NCBI GenBank assembly: GCA_020860565.1
Contig: JAJBUA010000077.1
Span: 1-55,509 of the forward strand
DNA length: 55,509 bases
Origin: Clostridiales bacterium
GTDB taxonomy: Bacteria > Bacillota > Clostridia > Lachnospirales > Lachnospiraceae
Reading direction: 5' to 3'
Below the pieces are notes generated by a model. The model was not told the DNA's origin, ran no database searches, and was given only the letters and a program-made list of their open reading frames with translations. How positions within the stretch are numbered: position 1 is the first letter of the stretch; each line of letters opens with the position of its first letter. This document shows positions 17,282 through 26,142 of the stretch, piece after piece. Made by a program: the position numbers and the translations under genes.

Positions 17282-18421
17282 ATGTTAGAAAGTAAAATTC
17301 TGGAGTACATCGAAAATCATGCGCAGGAAACGCTGGATCTGCTTTACACGATTGCGCAGATCCCGGCGCCGTCCAATCATGAGGAAAAGCGCATGGAGTT
17401 TTGCAGTAAATGGCTGACGGATATGGGCGCAGAGGGTGTTTATACGGATGAGGCGCTTAATGTTGTGTATCCGTATGGCGTGAGAGATGGCGTGCCGATT
17501 GTCGTATTTATGGCACACATGGATGTGGTATTTCCGGATACGACGCCGCTTCCGCTTAGCGAAGAGGACGGACGGATCTGTTGTCCGGGCATCGGTGACG
17601 ATACAGCCAATCTGGCGGCGTTGATGATGGTAGCAAAATATGTGACGCAGCAGGAGCTTATCCCGAAGGACTGCGGGATTTTATTTGTCTGCAATACCGG
17701 AGAAGAGGGCATGGGCAATCTGAAAGGTTCGCGAAAGATCTGCAAAGATTATGCCGGAAGGATCCGCAAGTTTTACAGCTTTGACGGGACGCTGAACAGT
17801 GTAGTAAACCGTGCGGTCGGCTCTGCGCGCTTCCGGGTGACGGTAAAGACGCCGGGAGGACATTCCTACGGTAAATTCGGTAATGAAAACGCGATTGCCA
17901 ATCTGGCTGCGATCATCAGCCGGATCTACGCAATCCAGGTGCCGAATGGCGGTAAGACCACCTATAATGTCGGAGTGATCGAGGGAGGTACGTCGGTCAA
18001 TACGATCGCGCAGAAGGCTTCGATGCTCTGTGAGTATCGGTCGGATTGTGAGGCGGATATGGCATATATGGAGGAGCGGTTCCGTGAGATCTTTGAAAAA
18101 CAGCGGAGTGATCAGGTCGAAGTGCAGGTGGAGATCGTCGGACTCCGGCCGTGTGAGCATCTGAATGAGGCGCAGCGGGCAGAGCGTGACCGCATGGTGG
18201 CAGAGGCACAGGAACTGCTGACCGGGATTACCGGGAAGGAGACTAGAACCGGCTCCGGTTCAACGGACTGCAATATCCCATTATCAGTGGGTATTCCCAG
18301 CGTGTGTTATGGCTGCTACATCGGAGACGGAGCACATACCCGCGAAGAATATATCGAGAAGGATTCGCTGAAGATGGGGTATCGGGCGGCGTTTGAGAGT
18401 GTGCTGAAATATTTGTTGTAA
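17282..18421 (+). CDS. M20-family metallopeptidase, PepT/CPG2-like
   Basis: This is a binuclear zinc peptidase, probably a di- or tripeptidase or carboxypeptidase. The 379-residue protein has AHMDVVFPD (first His and Asp), the bridging Asp in PGIGDDTANLAAL, the catalytic Glu pair in NTGEEGMGN, SFDGT, the lid motif GGHSYGKFGNENA, and a late GAHTREEYIE with the final His. This motif style matches the PepT/M20 peptidase branch rather than the M20D amidohydrolases upstream. The start at 17282 follows GGGGAGG. It is the last clear member of the hydrolase island. Confidence 0.88.
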   Translation: MLESKILEYIENHAQETLDLLYTIAQIPAPSNHEEKRMEFCSKWLTDMGAEGVYTDEALNVVYPYGVRDGVPIVVFMAHMDVVFPDTTPLPLSEEDGRICCPGIGDDTANLAALMMVAKYVTQQELIPKDCGILFVCNTGEEGMGNLKGSRKICKDYAGRIRKFYSFDGTLNSVVNRAVGSARFRVTVKTPGGHSYGKFGNENAIANLAAIISRIYAIQVPNGGKTTYNVGVIEGGTSVNTIAQKASMLCEYRSDCEADMAYMEERFREIFEKQRSDQVEVQVEIVGLRPCEHLNEAQRAERDRMVAEAQELLTGITGKETRTGSGSTDCNIPLSVGIPSVCYGCYIGDGAHTREEYIEKDSLKMGYRAAFESVLKYLL

Positions 18422-18505
18422 GTAGTTGAGAAATTTTTGAATTCATTGTATTTTTAAAAGGTAGAATCAGATTGGGGAAATGATTGAGAAAGAGGGTGAT
18501 TATAG

Positions 18506-19909
18506 ATGGCAGAAAGCCAGAATATCGAATGGAAAGAATCCTGGCGTGACGAATATTTGAAATGGATATGTGGCTTTGCTAATGCGCAGGGAGGCAGGAT
18601 TTATATTGGAACGAAAGATGACGGAACCGTTGTTGGAGTCAGAGATAGTAAGAAACTATTAGAGGAGATTCCGAATAAGATACAGACTACGATGGGGATT
18701 GTTGCGGATGTGAATCTCCTTACACAGGACGGTAGGGATTATATTGAGATTGTAGTTTCTCCAAGTTCCTATCCTGTCAATTATAAGGGAGAGTTTCATT
18801 ATCGCAGTGGGAGTACAAAACAACAATTAAAGGGAATTGCTTTAAATGAATTTCTGTCATCAAAATCTGGCATTCGATGGGAAGATGTGATAGTTCCTGG
18901 TGTTACAGCAGATGATCTGGATAAAGAAAGCTTTGATATTTTTCGACGGGAAGCACTCCGCAGCAAAAGAATGACAAAAGAAGATCTGCGGATGACAAAT
19001 GAGGAGCTTTTGGATAGTCTCAAACTTATGACAGAGTGGGGATTGAAACGTGCAGCGGTTATGCTATTTCATCGAAATCCAGAAAAATGGATTCCGGGAT
19101 GCTATACGAAGATTGGAAAGTTTGGTACTGGTTCCGATTTGCAATATCAGGATGAGGTACACGGTTCTCTTTTTATACAGGCAGATCGTATTGTTGATCT
19201 GATTTATCTGAAGTACCTGAAAGCACCAATTACTTACGATAACATGACCAGAGTCGAAACATATCCGTTTGCCAAAGCTGCTGTGAGGGAAGCTGTTTAT
19301 AATGCATTGATTCATTCATGCTGGTCCAGTGGGGTTCCGATTCAGATTCGCATTGAAGATGATGCGATGTATATCAGTAATGATTGCGTATTTCCGTCTG
19401 ACTGGACAGTGGAATCTTTGATGAAGAGGCATCGTTCCAGACCATATAATCCATGCATAGCAAACGCATTTTTTCGGGCGGGATATGTGGAGGTATGGGG
19501 ACGTGGCATTCAGAAAATATGTGAGACTTGTGAAGCATATGGAACAGAACCGCCGGAGTACGATATTCATTCAGAGGACATCATGCTGAAATTACCGGCA
19601 TTACGGAATGCGGTACAGCCCACCCAAACTACCCAAAGTCCCATCCAGTCTACCCAAAGTCCTACCCAAACTTCAGATGGCACACGGGACGATCAATCCC
19701 TTATGATAATTGGAGAATTTACGGATACAGAACAACAAATCCTTCAGTTAATAAAGGAACATCCGGAGTATTCACAACGAGACATGGCGCTTTCGCTAGG
19801 ATGGGAACTCAATCGAGTAAAATATTACTTGACGAAGTTTAGAAAAGCACAGTTGATAAAACATATTGGAACCAATCGGTTGGGATATTGGGAGATTCTG
19901 AGAAAATAA
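18506..19909 (+). CDS. AlbA_2/Schlafen-domain DNA-binding protein with RecG-like C-terminal domain
   Basis: The 467-residue product has an N-terminal AlbA_2 (Schlafen-type) domain, seen as IEWKESWRDEYLKWICGFAN and GGRIYIGTKDDG, to about residue 135. A GHKL-like domain of the RecG-related family follows (AVREAVYNALIHS, SNDCVFP, VWGRGIQKICE) to about residue 370. Next is a low-complexity linker of TQS/TQT repeats at about 374-395, then a C-terminal winged helix (SQRDMALSLGWELNRVKYYL). Such proteins are widespread, often annotated as regulators and sometimes found with mobile or defence genes; the role is not established. The DNA is visibly more A+T-rich than its neighbours, which suggests recent acquisition. 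Confidence 0.78.
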   Translation: MAESQNIEWKESWRDEYLKWICGFANAQGGRIYIGTKDDGTVVGVRDSKKLLEEIPNKIQTTMGIVADVNLLTQDGRDYIEIVVSPSSYPVNYKGEFHYRSGSTKQQLKGIALNEFLSSKSGIRWEDVIVPGVTADDLDKESFDIFRREALRSKRMTKEDLRMTNEELLDSLKLMTEWGLKRAAVMLFHRNPEKWIPGCYTKIGKFGTGSDLQYQDEVHGSLFIQADRIVDLIYLKYLKAPITYDNMTRVETYPFAKAAVREAVYNALIHSCWSSGVPIQIRIEDDAMYISNDCVFPSDWTVESLMKRHRSRPYNPCIANAFFRAGYVEVWGRGIQKICETCEAYGTEPPEYDIHSEDIMLKLPALRNAVQPTQTTQSPIQSTQSPTQTSDGTRDDQSLMIIGEFTDTEQQILQLIKEHPEYSQRDMALSLGWELNRVKYYLTKFRKAQLIKHIGTNRLGYWEILRK

Positions 19910-19915
19910 ATCTTT

Positions 19916-19964
19916 TAAGATGAATGAAAACTTTCGTTAACAGTACGAGTTTTCATTCATCTTA
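19916..19964. terminator. Bidirectional intrinsic terminator
   Basis: A perfect 16-bp stem (19916-19931 with 19949-19964) encloses a 17-base loop in the gap between the convergent AlbA_2 and flippase genes. It has A/T-rich sequence on both sides. Confidence 0.85.
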
Positions 19965-19970
19965 TAATAT

Positions 19971-21641
19971 TCACATCAGCCGCATTTTCCGCGCCAGCGC
20001 CAGCACTCTCGTCCCAAACGGCATGTCCGGCAGCTCCTCTGCTGTGACGGCGCGGAAGACAAGGATCAGTACCGCATAGATCACCATGGCGATCGGGACT
20101 GTGATGATCAGGCTGATCAGATTGACGGATAACGCCATATGGATCACCGTATAGATGCCACGGGCGGCGAGGCCCATGATAAGGGCGGCGCCGAGAGGCA
20201 GGAGGAAGGTTGTCCGGATCTCCTGCCGGTAGTGCTGTGCTTTGCCGATCGCGTGCCAGTTGAGGACGCAGACGACCAGAGCGAAGGTGACGTTGCCGAT
20301 CACCAGCCCATAGACGCCCAGATTCAGCCGGTCCAGCATGATATATACGAGAAAGATGTGGATCACCAGTGAGATCGCCGAGTGGGTCACGGATTTGCGC
20401 ATCAGGTCGATGCCCTGCAGCACAGAATTGGTAACGGTCGAGAGGGAGAAAAAGACCACGGCGGGAGCGCCGATCTCCATCAGTCTGGCGGTCAGCGGGC
20501 GGCTGTCACGGAAGATCAGCTGCATGATCGGACCCGCGAGGACGCCGAGGCCGACGGCGCAGGGAATCGCGATCAGCATATTAAACTTGATCGTCAGGCG
20601 GATCTTATCGTTGACTTCATCATTGAGCTTCTGCGCGCGTGAATGGACGATGCTGGGGATCATGGAGGTGCCCAGCGAGGAGGCGATTGCTACCGGCACA
20701 TTAGAGAGGAGGCGGTATTTGCCGCCGTAGATGCCGAGCAGGGACAGCCTTTCCTTTTCATTGAGCCCTTTGCTGCCCATGATGAGACCGAACATGGAGT
20801 TGTCTGTCGATCCGCTGAGCTGATAGACAAACTGGCTGAGGATAATCGGGGTCAGAGTCAGGAGCAGAGCTTTATAGATCTGAGCTGTGGTTTCCGGAGT
20901 ATCCAGCTGCCTGCGATGCAGGCGGCTTTTATTTTTCTTAAAATACAGCGAGATCAGGAGCGAGAGAAAGATCAGGGATGCCAGCGCGCCGGAGAGCGTG
21001 CCGAGCGTACCGCCGGCCGCGCCGTAGGACGCCGGGTTTTCTCTGGAGGCAAACCAGATCATAAAGGTATAGGATGCCGTGATACTGACGATCGCATTGA
21101 CGACCTGCTCGATGATCTGGGAGACCGAGGTGGGGACCATATTGCCGTGCCCCTGGAAGTATCCGCGGATCACACCCATGACGGAGAATACAAAAATGGT
21201 CGGCGACATGACTTTCAGCGGCAGCGCGCTGCTCGGACTGTTAAAAATATGCGTGGTGATCCAGTCCGCGCCAAGGAGCAGGAGCAGCGTCATTGCGCCT
21301 CCGGCGACCATGCCGAAGAGCAATCCGCTCAGAAAGACATGGCGGACGTCTTCATAACGGTCATGGACGCGTCGGGCTGCGATCAGCTTGGAAATCGCCA
21401 GCGGAAGACTGTAGGAAGAGAGGATCAGTCCGATATTGTAGATCTCGTAAGCAGTATTGTAATAACCGATGCCGTCGTCACCGAGGACAGTGGTCATCGG
21501 GATTTTATAGAGAAGACCGATAAAGCGGACGATGATTCCCGCCATCGCGAGGATGCTGCCCTGCACCAGAAATCCACCGGAATTATTCTCTTTTTTATTA
21601 TGGCGCTTCTGCCGGTCAGCCTTTTTTGCAATCGTTTTCAT
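19971..21641 (-). CDS. Polysaccharide/lipid II flippase-like membrane protein (SpoVB/MurJ, MOP superfamily)
   Basis: Proteins of this group flip lipid-linked cell-wall or polysaccharide precursors across the membrane. The 556-residue product begins with a basic, Lys-rich cytoplasmic tail (about 1-22) and then has about 14 membrane helices. Typical early motifs are SGGFLVQGSILAMAGIIVR and YKIPMTTVLGDDGIGYY, as in SpoVB-like proteins. The length is normal for SpoVB. It is convergent with the AlbA_2 gene and divergent from recJ. Whether it acts in sporulation cortex synthesis or in vegetative wall or polysaccharide export cannot be decided from sequence. Confidence 0.86.
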   Translation of the reverse strand: MKTIAKKADRQKRHNKKENNSGGFLVQGSILAMAGIIVRFIGLLYKIPMTTVLGDDGIGYYNTAYEIYNIGLILSSYSLPLAISKLIAARRVHDRYEDVRHVFLSGLLFGMVAGGAMTLLLLLGADWITTHIFNSPSSALPLKVMSPTIFVFSVMGVIRGYFQGHGNMVPTSVSQIIEQVVNAIVSITASYTFMIWFASRENPASYGAAGGTLGTLSGALASLIFLSLLISLYFKKNKSRLHRRQLDTPETTAQIYKALLLTLTPIILSQFVYQLSGSTDNSMFGLIMGSKGLNEKERLSLLGIYGGKYRLLSNVPVAIASSLGTSMIPSIVHSRAQKLNDEVNDKIRLTIKFNMLIAIPCAVGLGVLAGPIMQLIFRDSRPLTARLMEIGAPAVVFFSLSTVTNSVLQGIDLMRKSVTHSAISLVIHIFLVYIMLDRLNLGVYGLVIGNVTFALVVCVLNWHAIGKAQHYRQEIRTTFLLPLGAALIMGLAARGIYTVIHMALSVNLISLIITVPIAMVIYAVLILVFRAVTAEELPDMPFGTRVLALARKMRLM

Positions 21642-21769
21642 AAATAAGATTCTCCTGAATAATTATACCGTTTGATTATAGCACAATTAAGGGAAATGTG
21701 GTACAATGTTTATGTTTGACTGCCTGTGACTCAGTGATGGATATACGGGGAGCAGCGCAGGATTTATGA

Positions 21770-23533
21770 ATGAGGGCGGAGATTACTGTGAGGAGAAAAA
21801 AGGAAGAGCCGAGATGGATGCTCTACACAAAGAAGGCAGATTTTCAGGAGATTTCGTCACGGTTTGGCATCAGTCCGGTGACGGCACGGATCCTGCACAA
21901 CCGGGATGTGATCGGCGACCGGGAGATGGAGCGCTATCTTTACGGCACAGTGAAGGATCTGCATTCTCCGCATAAGCTAAAGGATATTGATTATGCTGCG
22001 GGGCTGATCCGTCAGAAGATCGGTCAGGGCAGGAAGATCCGTATTGTGGGTGATTATGATATTGACGGAGTGTGCGCGACCTATCTGCTGATCCGGGGGC
22101 TGCGCCGGTGCGGAGCCAATGTGGACCATCAGATCCCGGAGAGGATCCGGGACGGGTATGGGATCAATGAATCGATTATCCGCAAGGCAGCCGCGGATGG
22201 AGTGGATACGATTATCACCTGTGATAACGGCATATCTGCGTATGATCAGCTGCAGCTGGCACGGGAACTGGGACTCACGGTGATTGTGACCGATCATCAT
22301 GAGGTACCGCGGGACGCGGAGGGCAGGGAAAAACTCCCGCCGGCGGCCGCCGTAGTCAATCCGCATCAGGAGTCCTGCGGTTATCCTTATAAGGATATCT
22401 GCGGCGCTGTCGTCGCCTATAAGCTGATTCAGGTGTTATATGAGAATTTTGGCATCCGGGAGGCGGAATGGGCCGCGATGCTGGAGTTCGCGGCGATCGC
22501 GACGGTGGGAGATGTGATGCCGTTGAAAGATGAAAACCGTATCCTGGTCAAACATGGGTTAAAGCAGATGCCCAACACGCGCAGTATGGGCCTGCGCTGT
22601 CTGGTAGAAGCGTGCAATCTCGACATCTATCATCTGACTGCCTATCATATCGGTTTTGTGATCGGACCCTGCCTCAATGCCAGCGGACGGCTGCAGACAG
22701 CAGAACTGGCACTGGAACTTCTGCTGTGTGAAGAGGAGGAACCGGCCAGAGAGATGGCTGCCCGACTGCAGCAGCTCAATGAAGAACGCAAGCAGATGAC
22801 GCAGGCCGGTGTGGATCAGGCGCTGACACAGGTGGAAGAACGCTATGCGGAGGACAAGGTGCTGGTAATCTATCTGCCCGAATGTCACGAATCGATTGCA
22901 GGGATTATTGCCGGACGGGTGCGTGAGGCGTGGAACCGCCCGTCGATGGTGCTGACCAGAGGGGAAGGCTGCGTCAAGGGATCCGGGCGTTCGATCCGGG
23001 CATACTCCATGTACCAGAAGCTGTGTGAGGTGCAGGATCTGCTGCTCAAATTCGGCGGGCATCCGATGGCGGCCGGGTTTTCGTTAGAGGAAAAAGATAT
23101 TGACGAGTTCCGCCGCCGGTTAAACGAACAGTCCGGATTGACGCCGAAGGACTTTATCCCGGAGATATGGATTGATGTTGCGATGCCGTTGGGATATATC
23201 TCAGAAAGTCTGGTGCAGGAACTGAGCCTTTTGGAACCCTTTGGACAGGGAAATGAGAAACCGCAGTTTGCGCAGAGACGCCTGCGGATCCGTGGGGTCA
23301 GGGTACTCGGAAAACTGCGCAACGCGGTCCGCCTGTCGCTGGTGACAGAGAGCGGATTTGTGATGGAGGGGAGACTCTTTACGGAGGGCGACCGATTCTT
23401 AGAGGAACTGGGCAATAAAAAAATCATAGATATTATTTACTATCCGGAAATAAACGAATATAATGGAAACCGCAGTCTGCAGGTGGTAGTAAAAGAATAC
23501 CGTCTGCATGGCGGAGAACAGGAGGGAACATGA
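21770..23533 (+). CDS. recJ: Single-stranded-DNA-specific 5'-3' exonuclease RecJ
   Basis: RecJ degrades single-stranded DNA 5' to 3' in recombination and repair. The 587-residue product has the DHH phosphoesterase motifs GDYDIDG (about 94-100), TCDNGIS and VTDHHEVP (about 172-179). The DHHA1 domain contains AGIIAGRV, KGSGRS and GGHPMAAG at about residues 375-440, and a C-terminal OB-like domain follows. The start is uncertain: ATG at 21770, GTG at 21788 behind GGCGGAG, or ATG at 21818 just before the conserved LYTKKADF. Its stop overlaps the next gene by four bases. Confidence 0.93.
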   Translation: MRAEITVRRKKEEPRWMLYTKKADFQEISSRFGISPVTARILHNRDVIGDREMERYLYGTVKDLHSPHKLKDIDYAAGLIRQKIGQGRKIRIVGDYDIDGVCATYLLIRGLRRCGANVDHQIPERIRDGYGINESIIRKAAADGVDTIITCDNGISAYDQLQLARELGLTVIVTDHHEVPRDAEGREKLPPAAAVVNPHQESCGYPYKDICGAVVAYKLIQVLYENFGIREAEWAAMLEFAAIATVGDVMPLKDENRILVKHGLKQMPNTRSMGLRCLVEACNLDIYHLTAYHIGFVIGPCLNASGRLQTAELALELLLCEEEEPAREMAARLQQLNEERKQMTQAGVDQALTQVEERYAEDKVLVIYLPECHESIAGIIAGRVREAWNRPSMVLTRGEGCVKGSGRSIRAYSMYQKLCEVQDLLLKFGGHPMAAGFSLEEKDIDEFRRRLNEQSGLTPKDFIPEIWIDVAMPLGYISESLVQELSLLEPFGQGNEKPQFAQRRLRIRGVRVLGKLRNAVRLSLVTESGFVMEGRLFTEGDRFLEELGNKKIIDIIYYPEINEYNGNRSLQVVVKEYRLHGGEQEGT

Positions 23534-24675
23534 CCGATCATCTTCGAACAGTCGTTATTGGCTACGGAGGCATGGGGAGCCAGTACGCTCAGATGCTTTA
23601 TGACGGGAAAGTCGAGGGAATGACGCTGACCGGCGTCTGCTGCCGCAATGAGCCGGGCCAGCAGAAGATCCGTGAGCGGCACCCCGGAGTTGCGATTTAC
23701 CGGGATACGGAGGATACCTTCGCACACGCGTCTGATTTTGACGCGGTTGTGGTAGTGACGCCGCACGTGACGCATGTGCCGATCACAGCGGAGGCACTGG
23801 CACTGGGCAAGCATGTCCTCTGCGACAAGCCGGCCGGGATCTGCGCAGGCGAAGTCAGAGAGGTTCTGGCAAAGAAGCCGCAGGGGGCGGTCTGGGCGAT
23901 CATGTTTAATACCCGTATGGAACCCGCGTCTTTAAAGGCAAAGGAACTTCTGGACGCGGGAGAGCTGGGAGAGATCACGCGGGCAGTCTGGGTCTGCAAC
24001 AGTTGGTTCCGCACGCCGGCTTATCACCGGAGTTCTCCGTGGAGGAGCAGCTGGTCGGGAGAATACGGCGGTCTGTTAATTAATCAGTGTCAGCATTATC
24101 TGGACCTCTGGCAGTGGCTGCTGGGGATGCCGGACGAGGTGGACGCGGATATTGATTTTGGCAAGTATAATGATTTCACGGTGGACGACAGCGTGGATCT
24201 GCGTTTTCTCTATGGACCGGGTTCCGTACATCCGAAGCTGCGCGGCACCTTTATCAGCGCGACCGGCGAGTATCCCGGAGACAATCGTTTTGAGATCTGG
24301 GGCAAAAAGGGAAGGCTTACGCTGCTGGATGAGAAGAAGCTGATCCTTGACCGCAGTGAGCCGGATGTGGATACCTTCTGCCATACTAATACGGAGATTT
24401 ACGGGCAGCCGGAATATCACACGGAGGTACTGGTGGAGCCGCAGCCGGGCAAACAGTATCAGAAGGTATTTCAGAATTTCAGCGACCACATCCGTAAGGG
24501 GACGCCTCTTCTGGCGGATGCGGCAAACGGCGTCAACAGCCTGACTCTGGCCAACGCGGCGTATCTGTCCGCGTGGACGGGGATACGGATCGCGCTGCCG
24601 ATGGATGATGCACTTTATACAAGGCTCCTGCAAGACCGGGCGGCCATGGAATTAAAGGAAAAGAACAAAAAGTGA
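23530..24675 (+). CDS. Gfo/Idh/MocA-family NAD(P)-dependent oxidoreductase
   Basis: These enzymes oxidise or reduce sugars, inositols and related polyols with NAD(P). The 381-residue protein has an N-terminal Rossmann fold (VVIGYGGMGSQYAQML), the signature VLCDKPAGICAGE with the catalytic-site Lys near residue 99, and a C-terminal domain with GGLLINQCQHYLDL containing the usual His. The gene overlaps recJ by four bases and precedes glyA by 15, so it is in an operon with unrelated housekeeping genes. The substrate is unknown. Confidence 0.88.
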   Translation: MTDHLRTVVIGYGGMGSQYAQMLYDGKVEGMTLTGVCCRNEPGQQKIRERHPGVAIYRDTEDTFAHASDFDAVVVVTPHVTHVPITAEALALGKHVLCDKPAGICAGEVREVLAKKPQGAVWAIMFNTRMEPASLKAKELLDAGELGEITRAVWVCNSWFRTPAYHRSSPWRSSWSGEYGGLLINQCQHYLDLWQWLLGMPDEVDADIDFGKYNDFTVDDSVDLRFLYGPGSVHPKLRGTFISATGEYPGDNRFEIWGKKGRLTLLDEKKLILDRSEPDVDTFCHTNTEIYGQPEYHTEVLVEPQPGKQYQKVFQNFSDHIRKGTPLLADAANGVNSLTLANAAYLSAWTGIRIALPMDDALYTRLLQDRAAMELKEKNKK

Positions 24676-24690
24676 TGAGAGAGGAGAATC

Positions 24691-25941
24691 ATGATGGTAA
24701 ATGAGATCATGAAATTTATCACCGAGTATGATCCGGAAGTGGGTCAGGTGATCGAGAAAGAAGCTGCGCGCCAGAGAAGAAATCTGGAATTAATCGCGTC
24801 GGAAAATATCGTATCCGAGCCGGTTATGGCGGCGATGGGCACGGTTCTGACCAATAAATATGCCGAGGGCTATCCGGGAAAGCGTTATTACGGCGGCTGT
24901 GAGCATGTGGATGTGCTGGAGACGATTGCCATCGAGCGCGCGAAGAAGCTCTTTGGCTGTGATTATGCGAATGTGCAGCCCCATTCCGGCGCACAGGCTA
25001 ATATGGCGGTATTTATGGCGATGCTGGAGCATGGCGACACCGTACTCAGCATGAGTCTGGATCATGGCGGACATCTGTCTCACGGTAGCCCGGTAAACTT
25101 CTCCGGACGTTATTTCCATATCGTGCCTTACGGGGTAAATGACGATGGCCGGATTGATTATGACGAGGTGGAGCGTCTTGCGAAAGAGTGCAAACCGAAA
25201 CTGATTCTCGCCGGGGCGAGTGCCTATGCGAGAGAGATTGATTTTAAGCGTTTCCGCGAGATCGCGGACGAAGTGGGCGCTTATCTGATGGCGGATATCG
25301 CACATATCGCCGGTCTGGTGGCCGCGGGGCTTCATCCAAGCCCAATCCCTTATGCGGATGTTGTGACGACGACCACGCATAAGACACTGCGCGGACCGAG
25401 AGGCGGCCTGATCCTGGCAAATGAAGAGGCGGCAAAGAAGTTTAACTTTAATAAGGCGATCTTCCCCGGTTCCCAGGGCGGTCCGCTGGAGCATATCATC
25501 GCGGCCAAGGCAGTCTGCTTCGGCGAAGCGTTAAAACCGGAATTTAAAGAATATCAGCTGCAGGTAAAGAAAAACGCGGCGGCACTGGCGGCGGCGCTGC
25601 AGGAGCAGGGCTTCTCGATCGTCAGCGGCGGTACGGACAACCATCTGATGCTGGTCGATCTGCGCAGCCTTGACGTTTCCGGTAAAGAGCTGCAGAATCG
25701 CTGTGACGAGGTGTATATTACGCTCAATAAGAACACGGTTCCCAACGATCCCCGCAGTCCGTTTGTCACCTCCGGTGTCCGTATCGGTACCCCGGCTGTG
25801 ACCTCCAGAGGACTGAAGGAAGCTGACATGCCGAAGATCGCGGAGTGCATCTGGCTGGCAGCGACCGACTTTGAGAATCAGGCGGATTATATCCGTGCGG
25901 AAGTGACGAAGATGTGCGAGAAGTATCCGATTTATGAATAA
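24691..25941 (+). CDS. glyA: Serine hydroxymethyltransferase
   Basis: This PLP enzyme converts serine and tetrahydrofolate to glycine and methylene-tetrahydrofolate. The 416-residue product matches the family along its length: [11 protein letters not shown] near the N-terminus, [32 protein letters not shown], and the PLP-lysine motif [14 protein letters not shown] near residue 230. The C-terminal [15 protein letters not shown] is also typical. The open frame starts with two Met codons, and either is possible. It ends the recJ operon and is followed by a terminator. Confidence 0.96.
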   Translation: MMVNEIMKFITEYDPEVGQVIEKEAARQRRNLELIASENIVSEPVMAAMGTVLTNKYAEGYPGKRYYGGCEHVDVLETIAIERAKKLFGCDYANVQPHSGAQANMAVFMAMLEHGDTVLSMSLDHGGHLSHGSPVNFSGRYFHIVPYGVNDDGRIDYDEVERLAKECKPKLILAGASAYAREIDFKRFREIADEVGAYLMADIAHIAGLVAAGLHPSPIPYADVVTTTTHKTLRGPRGGLILANEEAAKKFNFNKAIFPGSQGGPLEHIIAAKAVCFGEALKPEFKEYQLQVKKNAAALAAALQEQGFSIVSGGTDNHLMLVDLRSLDVSGKELQNRCDEVYITLNKNTVPNDPRSPFVTSGVRIGTPAVTSRGLKEADMPKIAECIWLAATDFENQADYIRAEVTKMCEKYPIYE

Positions 25942-25983
25942 GCAGGAGATACGAAGCAGAAGCAGTAAAAAATGATGAAAATA

Positions 25984-26027
25984 AACAGGTCATGAATCGC
26001 GCTGTGAAATCGGGTTCATGACCTGTT
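25984..26027. terminator. Intrinsic terminator after glyA (bidirectional)
   Basis: AACAGGTCATGAA (25984-25996) pairs perfectly with 26015-26027 over 13 bases. It is T-rich on both sides, more strongly in the minus direction, so it can stop both glyA and the minus-strand genes coming from 26143. Confidence 0.85.
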
Positions 26028-26041
26028 CCTTTATGTGCACA

Positions 26042-26123
26042 GGGCCGGGTGTAAGGTGTTTTGTGGTTGACACCGCACCCGGCCCGCGCAGGCGAGCAGG
26101 AGACGAAAAGCCGCCTCCTGCTC
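26042..26123 (-). terminator. Pair of G+C-rich hairpins downstream of the YhaN-like gene
   Basis: The stem 26042-26051/26076-26085 is 10 bp with an inner GGTGT/ACACC stem. A second stem pairs GAGCAGGA (26094-26101) with 26116-26123. They lie in the 200-base gap between convergent genes and probably help end the minus-strand operon; U tracts are weak. Confidence 0.5.
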
Positions 26124-26142
26124 GATTCTGGTTATTATTTTT

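Noticed and set aside
20643-21647. Long open frame antisense to the flippase gene (334 codons)
   Set aside because: The translation is highly charged, low in hydrophobic residues and unlike any family, while the opposite strand encodes a clear membrane protein.
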